A program made the translations under genes and the position numbers. From the NCBI GenBank assembly GCA_039795165.1, contig JBDKER010000015.1, positions 43,529 to 107,528 on the forward strand: a stretch of DNA of 64,000 nucleotides. The letters are read 5' to 3'. The notes beneath the pieces were generated by a model. It worked only from the letters and a program-made list of their open reading frames with translations, was not told the DNA's origin and did no database searches. This document shows, one piece after another, positions 35,217 through 44,693 of this stretch. How positions within the stretch are numbered: the stretch's first letter is position 1; every line of letters starts with the position of its first letter. The DNA is from V1-33 sp039795165 (GTDB lineage: Bacteria > Verrucomicrobiota > Verrucomicrobiia > Verrucomicrobiales > V1-33).

Positions 35217-36428
35217 TCAGGCTCCCTCCAGTAGCTGCGCACAGTACCACAGCATGCGCGGCAGATGGAAGGGCCCCTTGAAATGGTTACCCTTGGCAGT
35301 CTGCGTGACGCTGCCGTCCCGCCGCAGATAGCCGAACCATTCCCCATGCTCCGCATCCGGAAAATGCCGGAAGCTCCAATTGTGCACGTCCCGGTGCCAC
35401 GTCGCATAGCGGGCCTCTCCAGTGAGCCGCCAGGCCAGCAGGGTCGCAATGACCGCTTCACAGTGCGGCCACCAGAACTTCATGTCGTGCCAGTATTCCT
35501 GCACAGGCCGCCCGCGCAGATCCGTGAAATAAAGAAGTCCTCCCTCGCGCTGATCCCAGCCGCGCTCCCACATCCAATCGAGAATCCGGCAGCCCAGCGA
35601 CCGCATGGCCACATCCCCGCGGACCTGCGACTCCCGCAGCAGAAACCACGCACACTCAATCGCATGCCCAGGATTCAGGGTCCGGCCATCCATGTGGTCG
35701 ATCACCGATCCATCCAGCGCCACCGTCTCCAGCAGGGCCTGCTCGGATGGCTTCAGGAAGTCGCTCTCGATCTCTTCCGCAAAGGCCGTAATCCATTCGC
35801 TCGGGGTCCGTCCGCGCACCACCACCTCGCCGACGCTCTCCCGCAGTTCCTGGGCAGTCACCATCCCGATCATGAGCGCTCCCAATCCCTTCGCAGGCCG
35901 GGTGGACTCGCACTTGGGCTCCATCACGCCGGGCTCGAAGGAATACCGCAGATAGGTTTCCCAAGCCGCCAGCGCCGCCGCGCGCACACGGTCATCGCCG
36001 GTGATGCCAGCATACGCCCCGTAGCTGATCGCCGCAAAGGCCTCGCTGTACACATACCGCCGCATCCGCAGCGGCTGACCCTCCCGGCTCACCGTGAACC
36101 ACATCTTCCCATCTCCAGGACGATGCCCATGGCGCAGCGAGAACTCCACACAACTGCGCGCCGCATCGAGCCATTCCCCCCTCGGTTCCACGGTCCGATG
36201 CAGCGTCGCAAACATCCAGCCAGCCCGCCCCTGAAACCACACGCTCTTGTCAGTGTCGTAGACCGTCCCGTCCCGCTCCAGACAGGTCAGCATGCCCCCA
36301 TTCTCGCGGTCAAGTCCATGCCGCAGCCAGAAGGGCATGACATCATCAAGCAGCACCCCCCGGTAGAACCTCGCCAGCTCCCCCGGCTCCACACCGGCTC
36401 CCACCGGCCCTGACATCAGCGGATCCAT
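35217..36428 (-). CDS. AGE-family epimerase, N-acylglucosamine 2-epimerase-like
   Basis: A 403-residue (alpha/alpha)6-barrel protein of the N-acylglucosamine 2-epimerase family. KSVWFQGRAGWMFATLH, RRYVYSEAFAAISYGAY, RTLNPGHAIECAWFLL and YWHDMKFWWPHCEAVIATLLAW contain the histidine and arginine residues of this family's active site. It probably interconverts N-acetylmannosamine and N-acetylglucosamine, the step after N-acetylneuraminate lyase in sialic-acid catabolism. It is the last gene of the sialic-acid set and overlaps the lyase gene by 13 bases, so the two are translated together. Confidence 0.88.
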   Translation of the reverse strand: MDPLMSGPVGAGVEPGELARFYRGVLLDDVMPFWLRHGLDRENGGMLTCLERDGTVYDTDKSVWFQGRAGWMFATLHRTVEPRGEWLDAARSCVEFSLRHGHRPGDGKMWFTVSREGQPLRMRRYVYSEAFAAISYGAYAGITGDDRVRAAALAAWETYLRYSFEPGVMEPKCESTRPAKGLGALMIGMVTAQELRESVGEVVVRGRTPSEWITAFAEEIESDFLKPSEQALLETVALDGSVIDHMDGRTLNPGHAIECAWFLLRESQVRGDVAMRSLGCRILDWMWERGWDQREGGLLYFTDLRGRPVQEYWHDMKFWWPHCEAVIATLLAWRLTGEARYATWHRDVHNWSFRHFPDAEHGEWFGYLRRDGSVTQTAKGNHFKGPFHLPRMLWYCAQLLEGA

Positions 36429-37339
36429 GAGAAGAATCCCAGAGCTTCCAGATCACGCCGCAGCGATTCCCGCTGCGCCGCATGCAGCGGTGCCTGCGGT
36501 AGCCTCGGCGCACCCACCGCCACCCCCAGCATCTCCATGACCGCCTTCGCCGCCGCCATGTAGCCATACCCCGCCAGCAGACGGATGAGTTCCACCCCGC
36601 GGAACTGCTCGGCCCGCGCCGTCTCCATGTCCCCCGCCGCAAAGGCCGCCATCATCCGGTGATAGATTGGTGCCGCAAAGTTGAAACCCGACCCCACCGC
36701 TCCACGCGCCCCCATCGCCAGCGCCCCCAGCATGTGCTCGTCCATTCCATACGGTACATCAAAACCACTCCGCAGACAGTACTGATACGTCATCAGATCG
36801 GCATTCGTGAACTTGATGCCCGCCAGATTCGGAATCCGCGCAGGGGCCTTCTCAAGGAACTCGGCAGACGAAAAGGTGATCCCGGTGAGCGCCGGAATAT
36901 CGTAATAATAAAATGGCGTCCGCGGGGCCGCCGCCGCAATCTCCGCACAGCAGTCAATGAGCACATCCAGCGAACGGGGCTTGAAATAGGAAGGAGCCAG
37001 CGCCGACACCGCCGCCGCCCCGCGCTCGCCCGCATGCCGCGCAAGGGCACGCGCATCCGCCAGACAGTTGGCACCCACATGCACCACCAGCCGCAGTGGC
37101 TGACCCGCCACGACCGCAAACCACCGGTCCGCAAGGGCCAGCCGCTCCTCCAGCGTCAGCGAAGCACTCTCCCCAGTGCTCCCTCCAATGAAGGCCGTGC
37201 CCACCCCGTTCCGCACCAGATGCGCCGCCTGCGCAGCCACCACCTCCAGATGCAGGCTCCCATCAGTATGAAACGGCGTGTGGGTCGCAGCCACCAGCCC
37301 ATGCAGCGGAATATGTGTCGTCATCATCATGCAATTCAT
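36416..37339 (-). CDS. nanA: N-acetylneuraminate lyase (NanA type)
   Basis: A 307-residue member of the DHDPS/NAL class I aldolase family. GGSTGES near residue 53-59 binds the substrate carboxylate, FYYYDIPALTG near 143 holds the catalytic tyrosine, and LAGIKFTNAD near 172-181 holds the Schiff-base lysine (about K176). The YYYDIP form and the neighbourhood favour N-acetylneuraminate lyase over dihydrodipicolinate synthase. It cleaves sialic acid into N-acetylmannosamine and pyruvate. The start follows the MFS stop codon directly (TGA then ATG). Confidence 0.88.
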   Translation of the reverse strand: MNCMMMTTHIPLHGLVAATHTPFHTDGSLHLEVVAAQAAHLVRNGVGTAFIGGSTGESASLTLEERLALADRWFAVVAGQPLRLVVHVGANCLADARALARHAGERGAAAVSALAPSYFKPRSLDVLIDCCAEIAAAAPRTPFYYYDIPALTGITFSSAEFLEKAPARIPNLAGIKFTNADLMTYQYCLRSGFDVPYGMDEHMLGALAMGARGAVGSGFNFAAPIYHRMMAAFAAGDMETARAEQFRGVELIRLLAGYGYMAAAKAVMEMLGVAVGAPRLPQAPLHAAQRESLRRDLEALGFFSWIR

Positions 37340-38587
37340 TCACCGGCTCTCAGTATCGCGCGGCCGGATCAGCAGAACCAGCACCACGGCAATCGCGGCC
37401 GCCGACGCAAAAATACTGAAAATCCCCATGAGCGGCACCTTCGCCATCCTCATGGCACCGAATCCCCAGTCGGCCAACCCACCGGCACTGATGCTCACCA
37501 GATTCATGAGCCCGTAGCCAGTGGCCCGATGCTCGGGCCGCGCCACCTGACACAGAATCGGCATGTTGTTCGCATCGAAGAATCCCCAGCCCACCCCAAA
37601 GAGAATCAGAAAGGCCACCGCCACCCACAACTGCCCCGTCTGCGGAGAAAACCCCACCCCGAACATCGCCGGAATGATCAGCAGCATCCCCAGCGCACTC
37701 ACCTGAATCCGCCCACGATCCGTCCGCTCCATCCTCCGGTCAGCCATCCAGCCACCGAACCATGCCCCGAAAATCGCCGCCACCTGCCAGTACAGAGTCG
37801 CTGAAACCCCAGCCTTCCCCTGACCAATCCCAAACTCCGTCTTCAGAATGGCAGGCATCCAGTCGCGCACCACCCAGCCCGCAAGCGCCGGCAGCGTGAA
37901 ATAGGCCACCAGCAGCAGAAAGGAACCGTTCCCCAGCAGAGCCGGCACCGCAGACCATCCCGACGACGACGACGCAGGACGCGGACGGTCCCGCAGCAGC
38001 AGGGCCAGCGGCACCGCCAGCACCATTCCCACCACGCCGCACACCACAAAGGTCATCCGCCACCCCACCGAGGGTGCCTCCGCCGCATACCCCGCAAATC
38101 CCCCGATGATCACCCCGCAGTATATCCCCATCTGATGCAGACTGACCGCCCGCGACCGCGTCCTCCCCGTGTGATAATCCGCAATCATCGCCAGCGCCGC
38201 CGGTATGTAGAAGGCTTCACTGATTCCCATAAGCGACCGCGCCCACAGCAGTTCCCCGTAACTCTGCACCTGTCCCGTCCACCACGTCACCGCCGACCAC
38301 GCAAACAGACTCCCGCAGATCGTGAAGCGACGCCCGAAACGGTCGGCAATCCAGCCGCCCACCGGACTCAGAAACGCATACACCCATTTGAATTGCCCAA
38401 GCATCCGGCCCCAGTTGGCATCGGTCCCGATATCCGGAAGGTCCTGCATCACGGACGTCTTCATGACCGCCAGCATCTGACGGTCCAGATAATTGAGCAG
38501 CGCCACCGGAGCCAGCAGCGCCACCACCAGCCACGCATAACGCGGCAGGACAGTGTCCGCTGAACAATGGGGCCGGTCCGGATTCAT
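37340..38587 (-). CDS. MFS transporter, probable sialic-acid importer
   Basis: A 415-residue major facilitator protein with 12 predicted membrane segments. VALLNYLDRQMLAVMKTSVM in the first helix and GGWIADRFGRRFTICGS after helix 2 fit the anion:cation symporter type of MFS transporter. The genes on either side (mutarotase, lyase, epimerase) make sialic acid the likely substrate, though this is by context only. The stop codon touches the nanA start. Upstream, 94 bases separate it from the mutarotase gene. Confidence 0.82.
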   Translation of the reverse strand: MNPDRPHCSADTVLPRYAWLVVALLAPVALLNYLDRQMLAVMKTSVMQDLPDIGTDANWGRMLGQFKWVYAFLSPVGGWIADRFGRRFTICGSLFAWSAVTWWTGQVQSYGELLWARSLMGISEAFYIPAALAMIADYHTGRTRSRAVSLHQMGIYCGVIIGGFAGYAAEAPSVGWRMTFVVCGVVGMVLAVPLALLLRDRPRPASSSSGWSAVPALLGNGSFLLLVAYFTLPALAGWVVRDWMPAILKTEFGIGQGKAGVSATLYWQVAAIFGAWFGGWMADRRMERTDRGRIQVSALGMLLIIPAMFGVGFSPQTGQLWVAVAFLILFGVGWGFFDANNMPILCQVARPEHRATGYGLMNLVSISAGGLADWGFGAMRMAKVPLMGIFSIFASAAAIAVVLVLLIRPRDTESR

Positions 38588-38681
38588 GCGCAGAAAATCA
38601 AAGAGTGTGCCGTCTGGCTGACAAATGCCCCATCCACAATGCGGAAAAACCTGTCCGCACGGCAGTCAGCCCGCCCCTTCC

Positions 38682-39770
38682 TCACGGCTGCGGACGGAAG
38701 ATCTGAACGGCCGGCGAACGCACCCCGGGACGCACTTCACCGCTCGGAAGGACGAATCCACCATCCCATGGGACAGCTGGCAAAGTCGCCCTCGGCTGCG
38801 GAGCCCGGCCGGCCTCGCTCCAGTTGCCCTCAGCCAGACGGTAACGCAGCACGGTCCCCGGAAATCCCGGATGCGACGCCGGCGGCTGAAATCCCGCGAG
38901 CGATCCGTCATCGCCCCCCACCAGCCACACGGAACCGGCGGCGACGGGCGCAGGCGACGGCGCCGCCACGCACGGACGCGGGAGATCGGCCAGCCGTTCC
39001 CAGCCTTTCCCGGGACGGTAGCGCCACGCATCCCGCAGATACCGGCGGACAACTTTGCCATCCTTCGGCTCGAGCGCCGCTCCCCCGAAGACAAGGAAGT
39101 TCTCTCCATCAGCGGCCGCCACAGGCAGGATGCGCGGACCACCGGGCAATGCGGGGAGTTCCTTCCAGCGCGGCGGCGACCCATGAAATCCAGCCACGAA
39201 CACCCGCGCCGATGCCTTCTGCTCGCCGGGTTCGCTGCTCCCGCACGCCACATAGACATTCTGCGCCGCATCCACCGCCCCAGCAGCCAGCGCCAGCGGC
39301 ACCGGAAGGTCCCCCGGCGTCACATCCGCTTCCACCAGTTGCCCGCCCCGCCACTCCCACGCCAGCACACCCGCATGATGCCGCTCCGCATCGCTCCCCC
39401 CAATCCCAAGAATCAAACCGTTCACCGAAACACTGACTCCATACGCAAGGGGCCGCGGAAGCCGACCCGCAGCCCGCCACTTCCCCTCAGCCGGCACATA
39501 GACCCAAACCCGTTCATGCCACACCTTCTTCCCTCCCTCCCATGGCATCCCATCCGGAAAGTTCGCCCCGCCGGCCACCATCAGCACGCCCCCGCTCACC
39601 CCCGCAAACGGAGCCGCCACCCCCAGCGCCTCCGGCAAGGCCGGCAATTGTTCCCATGCGCCACCACGACAAGGCACGATCGCCAGCAGCGAAATCAGAC
39701 CCCCCACCAGCAGGCGGAATCCCGTTCCCGCCGACTCAGTACGCAAGCGCTGCCAGTTCATCGCATTCAT
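38682..39770 (-). CDS. Kelch-repeat cyclically permuted mutarotase, NanM-like
   Basis: A 362-residue exported protein with a signal segment (LLVGGLISLLAIVPCRGGA) and about six kelch-type blades. The motif VAGGANFPDGMPWEGGKK (near residue 68) is characteristic of the cyclically permuted mutarotase family, whose member NanM converts alpha- to beta-N-acetylneuraminate in the periplasm. Together with the MFS, nanA and AGE genes it gives a complete sialic-acid uptake and breakdown path. The first 35 bases overlap the 3' end of the RAYT-like gene. An internal ATG (codon 4) is also possible. Confidence 0.85.
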   Translation of the reverse strand: MNAMNWQRLRTESAGTGFRLLVGGLISLLAIVPCRGGAWEQLPALPEALGVAAPFAGVSGGVLMVAGGANFPDGMPWEGGKKVWHERVWVYVPAEGKWRAAGRLPRPLAYGVSVSVNGLILGIGGSDAERHHAGVLAWEWRGGQLVEADVTPGDLPVPLALAAGAVDAAQNVYVACGSSEPGEQKASARVFVAGFHGSPPRWKELPALPGGPRILPVAAADGENFLVFGGAALEPKDGKVVRRYLRDAWRYRPGKGWERLADLPRPCVAAPSPAPVAAGSVWLVGGDDGSLAGFQPPASHPGFPGTVLRYRLAEGNWSEAGRAPQPRATLPAVPWDGGFVLPSGEVRPGVRSPAVQIFRPQP

Positions 39771-40398
39771 GAAGAGTATACTCCGTTGGCCTCAGGCGGG
39801 CCTGCACCGGTTCCCGCCGGATCATCCGGGCACTCCAGACAAACTGCCCGGCAGAACGGATCATGCGACCGTGAAAGCCGTCTTCCCAGATCTTCCGCTG
39901 CCCGCCGAGAAAACGCTGAATCCTCCGCGCCGCAATCCCTTTCCACTGACGCACCTGCCAATCCGGATCGTTTTTCCCAAGCACGGAAAACAGCACATGC
40001 ACATGATTCGGCATCACCACCCAGCCATATTGACGGTATTGCCGGCCATCTCCAAAGTGCAGCGATTCGGCAAGCAGACTCGCCGCCGCCGGACCCCGGA
40101 ACAGGCATTCCCCCCGCCCCGCATCCAGCCAGCGGTTCAGTGATCCGAAAACGTTCCGGTGATATTCCCACTCCCCGTTCTCATCCCATGGCTCCGGTCT
40201 CGACCGCAGCCATTCGTCCCGCCCGGACCGCCAACGTTCCACCGCTTCCTGCGGAATGGCATCAGCCAGTCGGAAGGTCGCCAGCATGGCCGGCTCCAGC
40301 GGCCGCCAGCAGCGGGCCACCGCATCATCGGTACCGCTCCCGGAATCATTTTCCGCATTGTCTGCATTTCCACGCACCATGCGGAAAACGCACACCAT
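39736..40398 (-). CDS. RAYT-like (Y1/REP-associated) transposase homologue, catalytic Tyr not seen
   Basis: A 220-residue Y1_Tnp/REP-associated tyrosine transposase. The HUH metal motif is VVMPNHVHVLF (H132, H134), and TFRLADAIPQEAVERWRSGR and EYHRNVF...WLDAGRGECLFRGPA match the family. The second motif, where relatives have W-x4-Y (the tyrosine that bonds to DNA), here reads WEDGFHGRMIR (171-181) without a tyrosine. The protein may therefore be inactive as a nuclease, or the register may be shifted. It lies between the CotH gene (43 bases away) and the mutarotase gene, whose start it overlaps. No short REP hairpin array was seen beside it. An alternative start further in is possible. Confidence 0.75.
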   Translation of the reverse strand: MVCVFRMVRGNADNAENDSGSGTDDAVARCWRPLEPAMLATFRLADAIPQEAVERWRSGRDEWLRSRPEPWDENGEWEYHRNVFGSLNRWLDAGRGECLFRGPAAASLLAESLHFGDGRQYRQYGWVVMPNHVHVLFSVLGKNDPDWQVRQWKGIAARRIQRFLGGQRKIWEDGFHGRMIRSAGQFVWSARMIRREPVQARLRPTEYTLHECDELAALAY

Positions 40399-40441
40399 CA
40401 GTCAGGATCACCCACTGCGCAAATTCCGAATGCTCACTAAT

Positions 40442-43400
40442 TCACGGAGTTACAGCCCGGAAAAAGGTAGTCGATCCCGCTGCCGGCATCGGCATCCGCT
40501 CCATCCGGTTCCCAACTGCCGCCGGAATGCGCCGCACTTCGTTCCAGGCACGCAGATCGGACGATTGCTCGATCCGGTAGGACCGGCCGGCCACCGCCGC
40601 AAAAACCAGTTCAGCAGGACCGCCCGGCGCGGCTTCCACCCAGATCCGGAATACGCTGCCAGCATCCCGAGGATCGGTGCCCGCAAGGTACTCGGCCGCA
40701 TTGCTGGCCCCATCCCCATCGGCATCCCCAGCGCCATCGGCCACCCCGACCACGAAACCATACAGTGGTTCCCAGTAGTCGGCGAGCCCATCCGCATCGG
40801 AATCAGTCAGCGCAAGGCCCGCACAGGGACTCGGCTGCGCCGCCGTCCACGTGACCGGATCGTTCCCCGGAGCCAACGGATCCGGCCGCTGCAGCGACAT
40901 CCCCAGACCATCCGCCTCGGGCCGCCACGGCAATTCGTCATCCCACGTCACAGACCACAATACCCCGCCACCGCCCGACAAGGTCAGGGTCTCCCCGGCA
41001 TTCGCCAGCCGACCGCTGAAAACCCCGCGGGGCACACAGCCAGGAAACCGCCGCGCAAAGGACACCGGATCGGACACCAGCACCAGAAACTCTCCCGGAG
41101 CCATCACCGCTCCCGCCGAAAATTGATAAGCAATCCCGTCGGTGAACGACAAACCCGTCAGATCCAGCGGCACCAGCCCCGTATTGCAGAGCTCCACGAA
41201 TTCAAACTGCCCGCCGTCCACAAACGGATCGGTCTGATCCTCGGGATGGTAGTGTATTTCAGTCAGCCGCAGTGCCGCAAGGTCCTGGGGAGGAAAGTAA
41301 CTGACCCGCACCGGACCACTCCATTGCGTCCCATTGAGCACCCTTGCCGTGACAGTCAGCGGCCGCACGATCTCCAGCGGACCGGCATAGGCCGACGCCG
41401 CCGCAGAAACAGCCCCGCCCCGCTGCCGGGGGTCGCTCCCGTCCACCGTGTAATGGATGACGCCAGCCGCCGATGTCATCTCCAGACGATAGCCAGCCTC
41501 CACATTGCCTCCCGGATGACTGAGCACGGGCCCGGCCACGAACTGCCCGTCCATGGCCGCCGCCCGCGCCGTCATCCACGACTTCATGGTGGCGAGATTC
41601 GCGTTCCAGGTTGCCGCGGTCAGTCCACTGCGCGCAGCAACCACCGTCGTAATCACAGCAGCCTGCTCATCCACCATGGCTCCCAGCGCCGCCGTATTCC
41701 ACGACCCGCGCCGCAGTTCCTGCCACTTGTCCACATAGGCCTGCATGAATTCCGGATCGGTCACCATGCGGCGGTAGAATAAACGGTCGTGCCCCCACGT
41801 GAGCGCGGCACTGGCCGCACTCCCACCCGAGGTATTGCGGTCGAAGGAGCGGTCGAAATCCCAAACACTCGCCCAGCGCAGCGGACTGCCGGCCGCTTCG
41901 CGGTACAGATAACTGCTCAGCACAATCGCATCCTGATTCTTCGTGTAGCAATGCAGAGCAAGATGATGAGCCCAGTTCCCCATATCGATGAGCGGCGCAT
42001 ACCCCCGCGCCACATCCCGGTAGTCCGGTCCGTAAAGCGCCGCATCAAACCGCCGCATCTCTCCCTGAATAACCCCACGCTGCCCCGCCGTCAGCACCGC
42101 CGCCCGCGGCGACTCGAAGTTGAAGAAGGAATGATAGAAGTTCGGCATGTCGTCATTGGCCGGCGTAATGCCGCTGCCGCTGCCTGTCCCGCCAGGACTC
42201 TGAATCGCCTGAAATCCCCGCGCATTGTCGTCCGCCGTCTGCAGAAGCCGGTCGGGACCCGCTGTGTGAAAATGCCGCGGCACCGGCACGTCCTCCGTCA
42301 TCGCATCCATCCGGTCCACATTGATCATCCAGCCACCCGCCGAACCGTCGGCAGAAAGGTGACGGAAATCCACCCGGTCCTTCCCACGCGATGGCTTTTC
42401 CAGCAGTATCGCCAGACCACGGTGATCGGCCATGCTGAGGTCGCCTCCGGAATCGAGAAATAATTCCACAAAACGATACCGCGGAGCCGGAAAACCGCTG
42501 CGGCGCGCCAGTTCAAAGGTGATCGTATTGTGAATGAGCGTATTGTCGAACTGCGCCGGATCCGGACCGTAGAGCACCCAGTCGGCATCCGCAGGCAGCC
42601 CCGCCAGCGCCACATCGCGTTCACGGCCATCCCGTTCTCCCCAGGTCTCAAGCGAGTAACTCTTCTCCGCGAAGGTGAACGAACTCGACCCGCGCACTTT
42701 CAACCCCGCCCGGCTCCGGTTGAGAACCGGACTGCTCATGACGGTCTCCCCTTCCGCTGCCGCAAGAACCGCAAGCGAATGCGCCTGCATCGGCACCGCA
42801 GTCACCGCAGACCCATCTCCATTCGGACCCCGCGCACTCACCCCAGGCACCGCTCCCGCTCCATGATTGCTCAGAATCACCAGCGGCAAGGGCGACCGGA
42901 ACGACTGCACATCCGCAGCCATCCGCAGCATGCCCCGCGACGCCGTCGCTCCATGCCTTTCCCCAGGATAAATGTACGCCATCCGCAGACTGACACTCGC
43001 CTTCACTTCCAGTGGACCCACGACTGCCGCGGAATCGAACTCCGGCAGGGATCCATCAAGCGTGTAGCGTGCCGTAGCCCCCGGAACTTCCGCCGGTGCC
43101 GCCACCGTCACCACCCCGCTGAATACCGCAGGCACATCCAAAGCAAGTCCATCCTTCACGCTGGTCTGCCCATCCACATTCCATGCCCCCGGATTCGGCA
43201 CCGTGAAATACTTCGCCACCCCACGCGCCGTCTCTCCGAAACTGCTGTCGGCATACTGCTCGGGATAGCGGAAATCCGACGCCACACTGCCATCGGGCCG
43301 CACCAACTGCAGGACCTCACCAGCCCCATTCCCCAGTGCGAAATTCGCATGCCACGGACGCGCCGGATCAATCCGGTTCCGTCCGGAGGCCCAGACATGC

Positions 43401-44578
43401 ACGAATCCGCCCGGTGGCACCACCACAGCAGGCAACATCCACTTCCGCGGCTGCGCCAGATCATCGCTCAGCGACCATCCTTCCGTCGACACGGGCTGCG
43501 TGGAAACATTGGCCAGCTCGATCCAGTCGCTCTGCTCGCCGTCTTCATCCCGCAGCCCACTGTCGTTCTCGGCCACGAATTCCGTGACGCGCAGCCCGGC
43601 TCCATCCGTCAGCACCACCAATGCCGCAGTCGCCGTCCCGCCACTCCCGCTCACATTGGCAGCCCGGCACCAGTAATCACCCGCATCTGCCAACCCCGCC
43701 GACGGAATCACCAGACTGGCGGACTTCGCCCCGTCCAGCTTCTCTCCGTTGCGGTACCATTGAAATTCCCCGGGCGACCCGCTGAAACCCGCCGTCAGCG
43801 TCACTGCCGTTCCCGCCGGAACAGCCCGCGACACAGGCTGCAGCGTCGCCACCGGAGCGGGGGGCGGCGGCGGATCACTGATCACAAACGATACCCGGTG
43901 GAAATACCCATCACCCCGGCCCCCGCTTGATTCACTCCCCCAGCGCACCCCATTCGCAATCCCCGAGGTCCCGGCCCACCCCGAGGCCACCACGACCCCA
44001 TCAACCAGATAGTCGGCCGACTGCGCGCCGGGAGCATACACCATCTCATGGGTATGATACTGCGAAGCATCGACCCCATTCAGAGTCACCGTCGGCCCAC
44101 CCTGCAGAGACGCCACGATCTGTCCGGACGCATTGACATCGAAGAATATGATCCAGCGCTTCCCGGCATTGTTCGCAAAATACAGATACACAGACTGGGC
44201 TCCCGCATTGCCGGCCACCGGATCAGCCAGCCGCATGTGCCCCAGCAGACGCCAGCCATTCGCCATGGCATCGCTCAGCTGGCCAGCCGTCAGCGGGCGG
44301 ATCCAGTACAGAAACTGCGAGGCTGCCGAGCTGTTGTCGAGCATCCTCCATGCATTCAGTCCACTCGCCCCATCAGGCGAAATCCCGGCACTCTGGAAGT
44401 TCGCCACATCAGTCGATGGATTCACCGCAGTCCAGCCCTGCACGGTCGGCGACGGGGCCGCCGCCGGATTTCCCGCCACCCCAGCCCAGTACTCCGCCGC
44501 CACTTCCACTCCCTGCACAAGGGAACTCAGCATCATCTGCCCCAGCAGCAGCACTCTCGCACTTCGGATGTGTTTCAT
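40442..44578 (-). CDS. Large exported CotH-kinase surface protein with LamG, Ig, LTD and Ca-binding parts
   Basis: A 1378-residue exported protein. After the signal peptide (residues 1-24), a LamG-like domain (about 30-240) and an Ig-like domain (PVATLQPVSRAVPAG..., about 245-335) come first. A lamin-tail domain (LTD), VTEFVAENDSG...SDWIELANVS, follows at 345-470. A chitobiase-C-like module precedes a CotH-kinase domain (about 575-1010) with SSFTFAEKSYSLETW, DMGNWAHHLALHCYTKNQDAI and the catalytic-site-like VWDFDRSFDRN. Then come a second chitobiase-C-like segment (VIHYTVDGSDPR), a second LTD (RLTEIHYHPEDQTD), and Asp-rich calcium repeats (TDSDADGLADYWE, GDADGDGASNAAEYLAGTDP). CotH of Bacillus is an atypical protein kinase on the spore surface. 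The ATG at 44578 gives the signal peptide. It is the third gene of the exported dikinase-like set. Confidence 0.85.
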   Translation of the reverse strand: MKHIRSARVLLLGQMMLSSLVQGVEVAAEYWAGVAGNPAAAPSPTVQGWTAVNPSTDVANFQSAGISPDGASGLNAWRMLDNSSAASQFLYWIRPLTAGQLSDAMANGWRLLGHMRLADPVAGNAGAQSVYLYFANNAGKRWIIFFDVNASGQIVASLQGGPTVTLNGVDASQYHTHEMVYAPGAQSADYLVDGVVVASGWAGTSGIANGVRWGSESSGGRGDGYFHRVSFVISDPPPPPAPVATLQPVSRAVPAGTAVTLTAGFSGSPGEFQWYRNGEKLDGAKSASLVIPSAGLADAGDYWCRAANVSGSGGTATAALVVLTDGAGLRVTEFVAENDSGLRDEDGEQSDWIELANVSTQPVSTEGWSLSDDLAQPRKWMLPAVVVPPGGFVHVWASGRNRIDPARPWHANFALGNGAGEVLQLVRPDGSVASDFRYPEQYADSSFGETARGVAKYFTVPNPGAWNVDGQTSVKDGLALDVPAVFSGVVTVAAPAEVPGATARYTLDGSLPEFDSAAVVGPLEVKASVSLRMAYIYPGERHGATASRGMLRMAADVQSFRSPLPLVILSNHGAGAVPGVSARGPNGDGSAVTAVPMQAHSLAVLAAAEGETVMSSPVLNRSRAGLKVRGSSSFTFAEKSYSLETWGERDGRERDVALAGLPADADWVLYGPDPAQFDNTLIHNTITFELARRSGFPAPRYRFVELFLDSGGDLSMADHRGLAILLEKPSRGKDRVDFRHLSADGSAGGWMINVDRMDAMTEDVPVPRHFHTAGPDRLLQTADDNARGFQAIQSPGGTGSGSGITPANDDMPNFYHSFFNFESPRAAVLTAGQRGVIQGEMRRFDAALYGPDYRDVARGYAPLIDMGNWAHHLALHCYTKNQDAIVLSSYLYREAAGSPLRWASVWDFDRSFDRNTSGGSAASAALTWGHDRLFYRRMVTDPEFMQAYVDKWQELRRGSWNTAALGAMVDEQAAVITTVVAARSGLTAATWNANLATMKSWMTARAAAMDGQFVAGPVLSHPGGNVEAGYRLEMTSAAGVIHYTVDGSDPRQRGGAVSAAASAYAGPLEIVRPLTVTARVLNGTQWSGPVRVSYFPPQDLAALRLTEIHYHPEDQTDPFVDGGQFEFVELCNTGLVPLDLTGLSFTDGIAYQFSAGAVMAPGEFLVLVSDPVSFARRFPGCVPRGVFSGRLANAGETLTLSGGGGVLWSVTWDDELPWRPEADGLGMSLQRPDPLAPGNDPVTWTAAQPSPCAGLALTDSDADGLADYWEPLYGFVVGVADGAGDADGDGASNAAEYLAGTDPRDAGSVFRIWVEAAPGGPAELVFAAVAGRSYRIEQSSDLRAWNEVRRIPAAVGNRMERMPMPAAGSTTFFRAVTP

Positions 44579-44693
44579 ATGGCATTGAGGCTCTCTCGCC
44601 CAGTTCAGGAGTTGATGTTCCGTTTGCGCCACATTCATGCCGGGGCGCGTGACGATTTCGATGGATGGCTGCCTGTCTGCCCACTGGACAGGA

